Below, in pieces: positions 42,292-53,689 of a stretch of DNA of 64,000 bases (the stretch's first letter is position 1; every line of letters starts with the position of its first letter). The notes under the pieces were generated by a model that was given only the letters and a program-made list of their open reading frames with translations, ran no database searches and was not told the origin of the DNA. This DNA comes from Vanessa cardui (Eukaryota; Arthropoda; Insecta; Lepidoptera; Nymphalidae), in NCBI RefSeq assembly GCF_905220365.1, contig NC_061140.1, positions 10,666,501 to 10,730,500 on the forward strand, written 5' to 3'. The position numbers and the translations under genes were made by a program.

Positions 42292-42329
<38 letters not shown>

Positions 42330-42370
42330 GACGAATTGATAACCTCCTCCTTTTGGAAGTCGGTTGAAAA
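40669..42370 (-). mobile_element. Repeat A copy 5, complete
   Basis: Minus-strand copy: arms 40669-40884 and 41037-41252 are nearly perfect inverted repeats; then the body, the embedded CTAG-type unit (CCCGTGCGAAGCCGGGGCGG at about 41825), an A-run at about 42300-42325 and the outer end TTTTGGAAGTCGGTTG. The 93-codon frame is at 41122-40841. Very close to copy 2. Confidence 0.85.
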
Positions 42371-42445
42371 TTATTAATGCATTATCAGATATACGGCATA
42401 TTCTACGACTACTGGTTTTATTTTATTTAAAATGCTATTTAAACA

Positions 42446-42738
42446 ATAAAATAAAAATTTTAACACAAAGAAAAACGACTTCAACCAAAACACTATTTAA
42501 AAAAAAATTAATATACACTAAAAAATAATTAAAATAATTGCGTATTCAACATATTTTTTAGAAACCTCCTAAGTAAAATGAAATGATAAATATTAGACTT
42601 TTTAAAAGTCGATTTACGATTACATAACCTAATTGTAGTTGTTGTTATATTTGGAGCCGGTGTCATCGAAAAAATTAAAAAAAAAACCTAAAATACAGAC
42701 GAATTGATAACCTCCTCCTTTTTGAAGTCGTTTGAAAA
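42446..42738 (-). mobile_element. Repeat A short derivative
   Basis: One arm (about 42455-42664, ending TTGGAGCCGGTGTCA) joined through A-rich sequence to the outer end (ACAGACGAATTGATAACCTC, TTTTTGAAGTCGTTTG). The body and the second arm are absent. It lies 76 bases from copy 5 in the same orientation. Confidence 0.8.
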
Positions 42739-42984
42739 TAATTCTATTTCGATGTTTGAAAGCAAAATACGATATTTTTTTATATAAACTTTAGGTTACA
42801 TCGCATTTTGGTCACTTCGTTGAATATAATTCGATAAAATAATATAATAGGTTTTGTCATCATTGTATATAAGTAATTAAGCGTAGATAGTGAATGTTTA
42901 CAAAATTACCTTTCAAATGTTTAATATACGTAATGCATATTTTAATAACTTATAAATGAGTTTTGTATTAAAATCTATAAATAT

Positions 42985-43262
42985 ACTAAAATTGGAGAGT
43001 CTGTTTGTAATATTAAAATAGCCCTTTAATACTCATTGCATATGTATGTATACATGGTATATATACAAAAAAAAAAACATTTTTTACAATTTTTGTCTTT
43101 CTGTCTGTCTGTCTGTTTGTTCCGGCTAATCTCTGGAACGGTTGGACCGATTTTGAGGGGACTTTCACTGGCAGATAACTAATATAATAAGGAGTAACTT
43201 AGACTACAATAATTTTTTTTGTTAAATTCAAAAACGTATAAGGTCGCGGGCACAGCTAGTTA
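42985..43262 (+). repeat. Repeat C, single copy
   Basis: GGAACGGTTGGACCGATTTT, GACTTTCACTGGCAGATAAC and the end AGGTCGCGGGCACAGCTAG. The same order is found in the right half of the foldback at 48757-49134. Non-coding. Confidence 0.7.
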
Positions 43263-43853
43263 ATATATATAATTTTGTTAACAATGGCTTAATAGTTGGT
43301 TCCAAGTTCTTAAAATTTAAAAATAGAATTATACTCAAATCTCAAATCATTTGGTCGTCGGTATTATATCTGAGCCTGGATACCGTCAAGTAGAATGAAA
43401 TATAAAGATTTAACTAAACAAAACTGTTGTTTTGTTGTTTTGCCCTATTTCAATAAACGTTGTGAACAAAACTTCAACAATAATAAATAAGGAAAAGGAA
43501 TTCCGTAACAAACCAACTAACAAGAGCGGGGTGTTGACCACTGGACGCTTACATAAGATTTATATTGTCGTATCGTTGTTTCCCAAGTGGTTAGGCTGTT
43601 GTGACAACTAAGGGTAAGTGCACACTGATAAAGATATTAGAAAAAGTGTATACATGTAGTATACGAAGGCACATCATACGAGCAACATTTATTATCAGAA
43701 AAATATATAATTTTTGGTCGAGATTTTTTACTACATATACACTTATAGTGTTTTTTATGGTGGGAAAAATGATCCTGTTTATCAAAGTCCATTGAATATA
43801 CTGCCTGTCGACACTGGCGCCGTATAAAAATTTAAACCATTTCTTATGATTCA
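43263..43853. other. AT-rich spacer
   Basis: Two overlapping opposite frames near 43591-43854 have no motif. Not supported as genes. Confidence 0.45.
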
Positions 43854-43960
43854 AAAGCCGACTTTGGGAATTGAGAGTGGTTCCCCTCGTACCATTTACT
43901 TAAATTGGAACACAACAAAACTGAGCATTGCTCGCCGTGAGGCCTTAACTGAGGTAACAT
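43854..43960 (-). mobile_element. S1 element, degenerate fragment
   Basis: CGACTTTGGGAATTGAGAG, then AAATTGGAACACAACAAAAC and TGAGCATTGC, in the antisense S1 order. Confidence 0.45.
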
Positions 43961-44467
43961 GTAACATAAAGATTGCAATAATTCCCACTACCCATACGAA
44001 GAAAATTCTATAGGTAAAATAAAATATAGAAAAATCTTTTACATATAAAAAAAATGTTAATCGGCTTGAATTTTGAGAAAACGACGGCTGCGCATATTAA
44101 AAGTAATTTGTAATTTAAAAATATACTATTTTTGTCGGAGATACTGAGGATTTGAGTAATTAAGAATAGACACATTTTTCTCGTAACTCTATAGGGATTA
44201 AAGATAATAGCCTCTTTTATCTCATTTAAAATATTTCAACGATCACAGATAGTATTTGTAATGAATACTCTGGAAAAGATTTTCTATGATGTACAACTGG
44301 CATTGTATAAAAAATAAACACATTGAAAACTTCAGAGATTTTTATCTGTTTATGATACTGTGTTCCTCTAGTTTTGTAATAAAATCTTAAGAGTGATTGC
44401 TGAAAATTATATATATCTATTGTAGTACTTATTAAAGAATTCGGTTTGAAGTTCGCATATGTTAGTC
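43961..44467. other. AT-rich spacer
   Basis: No supported feature. Confidence 0.45.
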
Positions 44468-44522
44468 TTGTAGCAGTGTCGTAGCAGTTTTGTAGCGGTT
44501 TCGTAGCATTGTTGTAGCAATG
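44468..44522 (+). repeat. 11-bp tandem repeat, five units
   Basis: Five consecutive 11-base units of the type TTGTAGCAGTG, alternating TTG/TCG starts, with GTAGC invariant. Confidence 0.9.
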
Positions 44523-45252
44523 CTACTTTAGGTCATCTTAATTTAAATGTAAAAATATAAAAACTTCATTGTTATCATATTAAGTCGTCCTTAATTTTAT
44601 TTATATGATATGTCATTTGCGGCTTTGTAAGCCGCAGTACTAGTGGGCAGCCCGCCCGCGACCCGCCTTATGAGAAGATATCTTTATATATAAAATAAGT
44701 TACAATTCTCTTGAAACGTAGGAGGAAAAACAGACTGGGATATTATGAGGGTAGAAGAAATGTTAACATAATTCATATTTAATTTAAATTTATTATAATA
44801 TCAAAAGACTAATTATTATAATAGAATAAAACATATGTAGAATATAACTATCAATGATTCAGTGTATAAGTACTAAGAAAAATCGGTAATAAATTATGTA
44901 TACGATATAATCAAAGCTCGTTTACATCAATTAAAATATGCATTCCAATAATCAAAATTAATGATACGATTAAAGAAATGATTGCTCTTTAGCAGTAGAA
45001 TAATTTGCGAATTTATATGAAGACCAATAGTAGCAGCTTATCTATAATAAAACAGTTTTCAAAAAATATTGTCAGTGTTGACCTTAAATACTATGTTATA
45101 TAACGAATGTAAATATCTGTACATCCAGGAAACTCAAATTTTATTTTGAACAATGTATTACTTATCGCAACAAATTGAAGACAACTATAGCGCGATTTAA
45201 AAACCTACTAATGACATCTGTTAATGACAAATTAAAAAACAAATTTACTAAC
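44523..45252. other. AT-rich spacer with one GC spike
   Basis: 44618-44636 is a hairpin (TGCGGCTT-TGT-AAGCCGCA) followed by GGGCAGCCCGCCCGCGACCC; otherwise A/T-rich. Confidence 0.5.
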
Positions 45253-45568
45253 ATATGCATAGTACGACACAACTTAGATGTAGCATCGGCAAAATTCGTA
45301 AAACCGATCACAATCGAATTAAGTACGCTATCCCAAATTATCAATATTTATTTGTTATGTGAATATGATTTTTACACAAACGTAATAACTTGTAATATTA
45401 TATGACCTAATAGATTCATCAATTTGAAACGTCAATTAAGAGGCACTTGCTTTCTCGAATTTTCTCGAACTTCGAATGGCGCGATAGGGAGTTTTTTCTA
45501 TAGGTTGTATAAATCGGCAGTAATTTTGTTGATGCTACATCTAAGTTGTGTCGTACGATACATATATA
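45253..45568. repeat. Foldback with about 40-bp inverted ends
   Basis: 45262-45298 (GTACGACACAACTTAGATGT AGCATC..CAAAATT) is inverted at 45526-45560. The right half recurs at 6500-6690. Non-coding; MITE-like. Confidence 0.7.
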
Positions 45569-46149
45569 ATGCAATTTATGTTATTAATAGTTCGTTGTCT
45601 TTAATGCCCGCATGCGGTGGACATCCTGAGCACTCGAGGCAGCTCTGAGTATCATTCATTATTGATAACATGTTCACGTCGAAATAGAGCAGTCGAATAC
45701 TTGGATATCAACGATAGTGAAATCTGGGAAACCATTATGAAATGAGAAGATAATCATTTGAGTTGTGATTCGAAATTGCATTGAATGAAAAAAAAAAAGA
45801 TTTGAATATAAGAAAACTTTTGTAAGACATAAACTCTACTTAAACAGCCTATCTTCCTAACGACCTCTCATTACGAGAACTTCTCTCCGGAACACTAATG
45901 GGCTAACGCTCTTACTTTACGATACTTTAGAAACAAAGTCATTAAAAAAAACTCTTAATTCATAGCTTTTCTGTTCAATTATAAATCTGTGCATTGGTTT
46001 CTGATGTCGTTGACAGCACCTTAGAATATGTATTTAGCTGGATAGAGTATTATATCAAACTACAAAGGAACTGAAACAAACTAGTCAACTTTATTATCTT
46101 TGTGTGAGTGACAGCTACGTTGGACGCAACGCCAAGCGTCATCTCAGTG
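45569..46149. other. Spacer without supported features
   Basis: A short GC-richer piece at about 45606-45645 has no motif. Confidence 0.45.
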
Positions 46150-46213
46150 TGTACAAGTGTATAGTTTGCCTTTTAGTACTTGTAGTACTTAGAGGCAAAC
46201 TATACCCTGTACA
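46150..46213. repeat. Hairpin with 21-bp arms
   Basis: TGTACAAGTGTATAGTTTGC CT pairs with AGGCAAACTATACCCTGTAC A with three mismatches around a 21-base loop holding AGTACTTGTAGTACT. Confidence 0.75.
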
Positions 46214-46748
46214 ATTTAGCGTGGTCCTATTGACAGACGAGCTAGTGATGGGATACAGAAAATATCTAGTATTCCAAAATATAATGTTTTTGATTTCGTA
46301 TTTAAGGTCTAATGTGTCGATCAGATAAATTTACATTTGTCAAAAAGATCAAGATACTTGTACAGGGTATTATATAGTTGTCACTATTTTTTCTTCTACA
46401 TGTATAAAATAATCAACACATTGAAATTGTATGTGCAGTGCCGTCAAAATCTCACAAAGCCTATAAACATTGTAGTGTATAACTTTAACTTTTTAATGCC
46501 CCTTTGATTTTGCAATTGCAATAAAAAGAAAGCAGCAAAAAAACCTCATTAAAGTTTAAATAATTGAATTTGAATTCTGAAAAGTTGTGATAATTCTTAT
46601 TTCGCTCCTATGATATCAGGATGGATAGCATTGATTTATAGTTATATAATAAAAGATGTTTCTTTTCAGTCAACAAGGGATATCTAAAACTAAAGGTCCA
46701 ATTCATTTTAAATCGAATGCAATATGTAAAGATGCATATTTTATAAGA
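46214..46748. other. AT-rich spacer
   Basis: No supported feature. Confidence 0.45.
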
Positions 46749-47048
46749 TATCTTTTTTTTATGGTATAGGTTGGCGGACGAGCATATGGGCCACCTGATG
46801 GTAAGTGGTCTCTATTACCCATAGGCAGTGACGCTGTAAGAAATATTAAATATTCCTTACACTGCAGTGTGCCACCAACCTTGGGAACTAAGATGTTATG
46901 CCCCTTGTGCCTGTAGTTACACTGGCTCACTTGGCACCCTTCAAACCGGAACACAACAATACTCAGTACTGTTATGTGGCGGTAGAATAACTGATGAGTG
47001 GGTGGTACCTACCCAGACGGGATTGCACAAGGCCCTGCCACCAAGAAA
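46749..47048 (-). mobile_element. S1 element, full length, well preserved
   Basis: Starts with TTTTTTTTATGGTATAGGTT GGCGGACGAGC and runs to GGGATTGCACAAGGCCCTGC CACCAAG. In sense it ends GTCCGCCAACCTATACCAT followed by A's. Best reference copy of S1 in the window. Confidence 0.9.
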
Positions 47049-48589
47049 TCTTCTAACATATATTTCTTTACAGTTTTTTTTTTTTTTTAATTTTAAAAAT
47101 ACAAAATATCTACTAATCCAACTGGTATACATTTTACATCAGCCTGTACTTAATTATAACGATGTTGTGGGAGAGAAACTGGCCGAGCTTTCGAGGTGAA
47201 CTTTACCCCTATTTATCATTTTGCAGGTGCAACGAAACTTTGTTTGGTTTGAACTCGAAAAGATGTACGTAAAAGTGTGACTGCATTCATTCTTAACACA
47301 AGTTGCTGAATCAAATTCAAAGTATCTTTATTTATTTGTTGTACATTATTACGTTTTGTATATTCTTACCGACTATAATAGAAAATGACTTTGTTAAAGA
47401 ATTGACTTGACTTTGCATTATAAAAAAATATAATAATTAATAGAGTGGTAAGTTATTGTACACGGCTACCATCTTGTTATCATTTCTTCGTACATCTTGA
47501 TTAATTTTCAATTTTAAGACTACAAATCTTATTACTGTGGTTTTTTAAACTAAGTTCTTTTCGCGCCTCACGTCACTTTAGAAAAAAAAAACATTATTCC
47601 CGCTCCTTTTTTTTTCTCTCCATCTCTGTCTTTACCATACAATTTTAAATCATATTATTGAAACTTATTTTTTTAACGTGTTAATATTAATACGTGCATT
47701 AAATATAAATTGTGTTTCTTCTAAAACTTTGTTAATTTTTCTTATCATGTCTTTCATTTAATATGTAATAAATAAGGAAAGCAACTTCGTCCCAACAAGG
47801 TGTCTCACGATACTTCCCGTTTTCAACTATGAATGTGGTGCATCCATAAATAAATGATCAATAACCCTATAAATTGTAGCGCTGTAGGCATTTCTTGGAT
47901 CAACGTTCATAGATACTCACCAGTGAGGCCATTAATTCAAGAGCATACTTTAAAAAAAAAAACAACACAATACATTACACACACTTGAGGTCTATAATAA
48001 TAATGGTACGAATTTCAAACTTAAATTGAAGTAATTAATTTTGCTTTCTTCATTTTCATTACCTTAATCAAGCTAATGGTCGATATGTTACCTAAGATAC
48101 AATCGTATATCTTTTCAAAGCACGTCTTAACGTAGCTTAAGGGCGACTTTCTCACATTACTTCAATTTAAAAGGTCGAGTTCAGATCGAGGTATGTTTAG
48201 AATATCATGTAAGGGATAAATAATATATCTATCTCCCTCTTTGAATAATACGAAGGCAAAGGGCCCCGGTACATTAATGTAATAAGATTTTTTGCGATTA
48301 TTAAAAACTTTTAGGCGCGCCGCGTTTTCACAATGAATATCTGGATGTCATTAGACAAATGATGTTATGTCTGTGCGTTGTTACGATTAAACTTTTTATT
48401 GTTATTACCTTGTATGGAATTACAACGTTTTTGTATATTGTGGGTATTATAAATATGACAGTAGTGAACAGGGTTGGCAGATTCAAAGACTTATTGGTTC
48501 CGTTTAGCATTTAGATATCTACTCAAAATCAAATCTATTTAATATAATGTTGTCTTAAATTTTCGCGATTATTACACATTGAAATAAAA
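47049..48589. other. Long spacer without supported features
   Basis: AT-rich throughout; no open frame, repeat or splice pair that I would defend. Confidence 0.45.
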
Positions 48590-48700
48590 CTAGTCTAGGT
48601 AGTCTACCCGTGACCACGAACGCTGTAAAGTGCTCGAAACGTCGGGATGTTAAAATTAATTAATATACGCGATTCAAATCCGTTATACATAGTTTTATTT
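48590..48700 (+). repeat. Retroelement 3' end with CTCGAAACGTCGGG
   Basis: CCGTGACCACGAACGCTGTA AAGTGCTCGAAACGTCGGG then A/T-rich sequence with AATCCGTTATACATAGTTTT. I remember similar ends next to Penelope-like elements in insects. No coding part is present, so the class is uncertain. Confidence 0.35.
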
Positions 48701-48756
48701 CATTATATTTAATATTTGTAACAAACATGACTGAGATAATGCTTTCTTATTGACAA

Positions 48757-49134
48757 CTAGCTGTACACGCGACCTTGTACGCGTTTGTACTTAACAAAAA
48801 AAAAATTATTATAGCCTAAGTTATTCCTTATTATATCAGTTATCTGTCAGTGAAAATCATTAGTATGTACTGTGTATACATATGTACATATGCATTGAGT
48901 AAAAAGGGCTATTTTAATATTAAAAACAGACGGTACATACATATACAAAAACAAAGATTTTTTACATTTTTTGTCGGTCTGTCTGTTTGTTCCAGGCATA
49001 TCTGGAACGACTGGACCAATTTCGACGGGACTTTCACTGGCAGATAACTGATATAATAAGGAGTAAGTTAGGCTACAATGAATTTTTTTTTTTTTGTTAA
49101 ATTCAAACGCGTACAAGGTCGCGGGCACAGCTAG
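48757..49134. mobile_element. CTAG-ended foldback element (repeat C)
   Basis: 48757-48850 (CTAGCTGTACACGCGACCTT, then TTATATCAGTTATCTG) is inverted at 49030-49134 (ending GCGGGCACAGCTAG) with few mismatches. The centre of about 180 bases includes GTCGGTCTGTCTGTTTGTTC. Outer ends are both CTAG. No coding capacity. Confidence 0.85.
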
Positions 49135-50475
49135 TATATTATATAATTCTATCGTAATTCAACACAGGCGTCTATCAATGTCAGAGACAGAATAAAAATC
49201 GCAGTCGCATTTTAAGGACGTAGGCCTAGTCATACGGACGTTATAAATAACAGTGGAAATGTGGATATTTTGTCGAAAACAAACAAATGTTTGGCGATCG
49301 TTAAAGGGTGCTAAAACAAAATTTATTTGGCCGTTGGTTGACATAAGCCTGACCACGTGATGTATAGTATAACGTTAGCTCTCTAGTGACTGGTTGGTTT
49401 CAGCCCGCGTTTTGTAATTTAGTTATACGTACACTCTTTTGCTTTTAAAGAATAGATTTTTTTCGCAACGTGCTTTAAGGTTTTTTAATTAATTTTATAA
49501 CCAAAGAGTTTTTATTGACTCGATAATAATTGGTTTTAATTTGTTACCAAAAATTCTGGTAAATTCAATATTGAATATTAAAAGATAATCTTTATTCAAT
49601 ATATTATTGCATTTGGAGCGCTGGATTTATACAAGCGGCATTTCAGAACTTACCCTGGACGGGAAATGTTACGGGGCCACAAAATTATGAGGATAAGAAA
49701 AAAAATCTTCGAGCTGTCATTATAAAAATCTTTATTTTACATCCAAATGTGAAAACCAAAAATGATATCGTAAATTTTCTCCTGTGAATGGGCACTGTTA
49801 TGTTTTCATTAGATTCACAACTAGTATGTAAAATTTTTGTTGCAATTCATTTTTTTTATTTTTCATCAATGACACTATTATTTAATCCGAAACTGTTTGT
49901 TTGTTCATTTGCTAAGGTCGAATCTAATCCTGAAATAATAATCCTAAACTTTATTATTTACTTTATTAATCCTTAACTAAATTTTTTACTATAAAACTTC
50001 TACACATTGATCCGGTGACAATATTTTTTCATGTAACCGAGCTTAGCTCCAGGCAGAGGAACTCTTCAGCGGTCAATGGCACGATTATATATGAAGTATT
50101 GTTCGTAATATATTTTAATATTCATATATTTTATTAAAACATGTTAGTATACCATTTTAGGATTGTTAACTTGAAGTTAATTTATTTTTATAAATAATTG
50201 AATTGCTGAATGACGACATCAATAGTGCAGTCTAGACGCCTTTACGCAAATATCTGCTACAGATAAATACGAGCGAAAATAAAACACGATTTCATTTTAA
50301 AGCAATTGTACTTACGACATAAACTCAACACTATATTTTGTATTTTATTTGAAAGAAACATTTAATTAAAATCGTATATTGGACTGGGTAAAAAGCGAAC
50401 GAGAATATATTCAAATTTATTTTTGTCAATTTGCGTTTAACAATACTTAAAAATATATTTAGACATAAATATTCG
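49135..50475. other. Long AT-rich spacer
   Basis: No supported feature. Confidence 0.45.
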
Positions 50476-50690
50476 TAGTGACCCGCCCGACTTCGCACGT
50501 CTGCAATGCTCATACTAAATAAACTCCAGAATTTATCTTGCTTCTTTGCTATATTTTCCATGTATTATATTCAAAAACCTTTCTCTCGAATCATTCTATC
50601 TATTAAGAAAAACCGCATCAAAATCCGTTCCTTAATTTTAAAGATCTAAGCATACAAAGGGGTTTGTTTTATAATATGTAATGATATTAG
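50476..50690 (+). repeat. CTAG-type repeat, diverged
   Basis: GTAGTGACCCGCCCGACTTC, AACCGCATCAAAATCCGTTC and TTTGTTTTATAATATGTAAT match the unit embedded in repeat A. Confidence 0.65.
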
Positions 50691-51137
50691 TCGAAGATCA
50701 AGTATTGCTTCAAGGCATTTTCACGTACTATAATTTATTAAAAATAAAAATAAAATGAAACTGAAGGTGCAAGGCAATGAAAAACAACTGTTATAAAAGT
50801 TCAAGACACGTGTTCACTATGAATCAAAAATTCCATTATAACGTCGCTCTTAAATTCAACCTTGAAATAGTCCAACGAGGCCAAGAAATCAATTAATTTT
50901 AATTGACATTATTCAATACAAATTTTCCTTTCTCGTTGCATATTAAGCCATTGCCCCGTTTGGAGTTAAAATCTTGGAGTAATTGTGCAAAATTCTTTAT
51001 TAATATTATAATTTATTGTTGCTTTCACTGGAAATCAATGATGGAATCTGCTAGCATTTCCACTGTTAACGCTATCATGATTTGTACAATATATTTTTTA
51101 AATGTTTACTTGTTTATTTTATTATTTATAATAAATG
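50691..51137. other. AT-rich spacer
   Basis: An 87-codon frame at 50903 has no motif. Confidence 0.45.
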
Positions 51138-51432
51138 AATTAGTCGTTAAAACGCGTGCATCTTAACCGATGATTACGGGTTCAAACCCATGCAAGCACT
51201 GAGTTTTCATGTGCTGAATTTGTGTTTATGTATATCGTGTGTATCGTGCTCGGCGGTGAAGGAAAACATCGTGACGAAACCTGCATGTGACTAATTTAAA
51301 AGAAATTCTGCCACATGTATATCCATCAACTCGCATTGGAGCATCGTGGTTCAATATGCTTCACACCTTCTCCCCAAAGGGAGAGGAGGCCCTAGCTTAG
51401 CAGTGGGAAAATTATAGGCTGTTGATGATTAT
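51138..51432 (+). mobile_element. S2 SINE, near full length
   Basis: Head TTAAAACGCGTGCATCTTAA and GGGTTCAAACCCATGC; middle GCTCGGCGGTGAAGGAAAAC; 3' part AAAGGGAGAGGAGGCCCTAG, GCAGTGGGAAAATTATAGGC and TGTTGATGATTATG. The GAT-rich tail is clearest here. The first 20 bases of the head are missing. Confidence 0.85.
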
Positions 51433-51718
51433 GAAACAATTCTAATATAAGTAAAAGATTTTTGTTTTCACAGGGTTACTACACAGCATAACCCTTTTTA
51501 TTTTCATCACAGTCGGCTAACCATGCGGTTGCTATTACCGGACGGGTAGTTTATTAATTTACTATCAGATCAGTATAAATGCAAATTCTGGACAATGAGC
51601 GCTTAAACTATTATTCAACGATAATAAATCACTTCTCGCTGTTAATTATGAAATACTGTTAGCTGCAAATATGCGATAGTGTTGCATAGAACTTTAATTG
51701 GTTTAGATATTAATTAAA

Positions 51719-52145
51719 AATGAGATGACCAAGTGGCTACATTATGAACATACGCGGTTCGAATCCAGCTTACATGCTGTATATTTCCCACTGCAGGACT
51801 AAGGCCTTCTCTGTCTTTGAAGAGCAGAGTAGGATCTTATTCCAGCATGCTACCACAATGCGCGTCTTTGGATTCACATGAGGTTTTCCTTCACCTATTA
51901 TAAATACGAAATAAGTACATGAAATTTTCAATGTTGCTTGTCTGGGTTTGAACCCGCAATCATCAGCTATGTTGACGTAAGGGCTAGAACGCGTACATCT
52001 GTGCTTAATTTGTTTATAATTCATCGTATTGCCTGTGGTGTTCTGTGTGAGGAGAAAAATGCAACCACCAAACATTAAAGCAGGTTGATGGAATCAACTC
52101 CACACCATCTCACAAAACAAGGAAAGGGAGAAACATCTAGTTCAA
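51719..52145 (-). mobile_element. Mosaic of tRNA-like and S2 pieces
   Basis: 51719-51765 is tRNA-like on the plus strand (GAGATGACCAAGTGGCTACA, GGTTCGAATCCAG). 51775-51990 is S2 on the minus strand (TATATTTCCCACTGCAGGAC, TGGGTTTGAACCCGCAATCA). 52000-52140 resembles further S2 middle and 3' sequence on the plus strand. The pieces probably result from nested insertion. Confidence 0.6.
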
Positions 52146-52734
52146 AGTGAGCTATTTAAATTTACTAGTACTAAAGCACAGCTTTAACAATTCAAAATAA
52201 AAATAAAATATTTTATCCAAGTAAATTCTTAGCAGTAGTTTTAAATTGTCATTTAACAAGAATAAATTAAACGTGAAACCACAACCGGTTCGGTACGAAT
52301 TAAATGCTTGAATCTTTTTACTGGTTTCATTTCTGCATTTAATTTAATTATTATTAACTCGTTGCTTTTAATGCGCTATTTAATCTTTTAAAGAATACCT
52401 TGTTTCAGTCTGTGAAATGAGGAGGGGTTAATGACCCTATGTTCTTTTTGTACCCTCGACAAGGAGTATACATTTCATAATAATCGACTAAGTTGATTTT
52501 AAACTAACATGGATCCCTTTCATCCTTACTTTAGTATTCATATTATTATAATAAGGATGCAATTTATGTAATAGTAATACATGTAAAAATGTCTGTTGGC
52601 TCGTTATTGTACGAGCAAATTGTTCTGGATTTGCTCTACTATATTACAGAGGTATTTCAGTTATGAGTTTGTAAACTCTAAAAAGGAATAATATTTTGAC
52701 TTTTTTTATCAACATGTTTTTGCAACAAATTTTA
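52146..52734. other. AT-rich spacer
   Basis: No supported feature. Confidence 0.4.
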
Positions 52735-52890
52735 CAAATACTCCGCTCCTATTGGTTGTAGCGTGAAGGTATATAAACTAATGCCTCCCTCGATCCATAG
52801 GCTATCTAACACTGAAATAGTTCTGAGTTCCTGAGATTAGCACCATTCAAACAAACTCTTCACTTTTATAATTAGTATACATTGTATAAC
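52735..52890 (+). repeat. Dispersed lepidopteran repeat end
   Basis: CCGCTCCTATTGGTTGTAGC, TAGGCTATCTAACACTGAAA and TTCCTGAGATTAGCACCATT, then AAACAAACTCTTCACTTTTA TAATTAGTATA. I know this block order as a common 3' end type in moth and butterfly genomes; the class is uncertain. Confidence 0.5.
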
Positions 52891-53477
52891 CTATGCAACT
52901 CACACACACATGGATTATGTAATGTAATTATGTAAAATGACACCTATTTAACACTGTTATCCACACCGGTTCACGCCCTAGTAGTAATCTTACGTATTAT
53001 ATCTACTTAGGACCTGACCTAATCCAGGTTCACAGGTCATGTAGTTCAAAGGGCTGAAAAATTATATGAGTAATGTAAGGCAGTATTGAAATTATTAAAC
53101 CCAGACATGACCCCATTTGAAGATCATAATAATGTCATTGTTTATAATAAGTATAATTTGGTATTCAAAATGATTTACAGATTAATTAAAAAGTTCAGCA
53201 AAAATTGAAGCTATAAAAACATGTGTATATAACATGTGTCACAAATCAGTTGACAATCTGATGTTATTTAATGAATGATTAACAGGAATCAATGCTCGTT
53301 AACACTATTAATTATAAAGATTTGAATGAAATAATTTCATTCATTATATACAATTTTTCATCCACGGCTTTGCCGTTGTGTTAATCCGGATGGTCGTAAT
53401 ATATAAATAAGTCTTGTAATATGCCCTTCATCGGTGCTTAAGTTTGCTTTACACTAAATATCACCAATATCGGCTTA
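52891..53477. other. AT-rich spacer
   Basis: No supported feature. Confidence 0.4.
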
Positions 53478-53590
53478 GAGGAGTCGTTAAGCGTTAGAGA
53501 CATCCACTGCTGGACTAAGATCTCCACAAAAGCCGGTCTTTCACTACTCGCATCCAGCCATCTTAGCTTCCCGCACACGCTGTTGTACCA
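53478..53590 (-). mobile_element. RTE-like LINE 3' end, degenerate
   Basis: ACATCCACTGCTGGACTAAG and CTACTCGCATCCAGCCATCT match, in antisense, the fragment at 30341-30430. Confidence 0.4.
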
Positions 53591-53689
53591 CGAAATAAAA
53601 AACAAAAACTTTTTCAATACATACTTTTAATACATACTTTACCCTTTTTATGACCTTCTTGATGATATTATTTTTCGCTATGAAAGTTA

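Noticed and set aside
48600..48640. A functional hammerhead ribozyme
   Set aside because: The CTGATGA half of the core is missing; only a GAAA-like half is visible.
50903..51166. 87-codon frame at 50903 and similar 60-90 codon frames in A/T-rich spacers
   Set aside because: Low-complexity composition, no motif, no neighbours; expected by chance in 64 kb.
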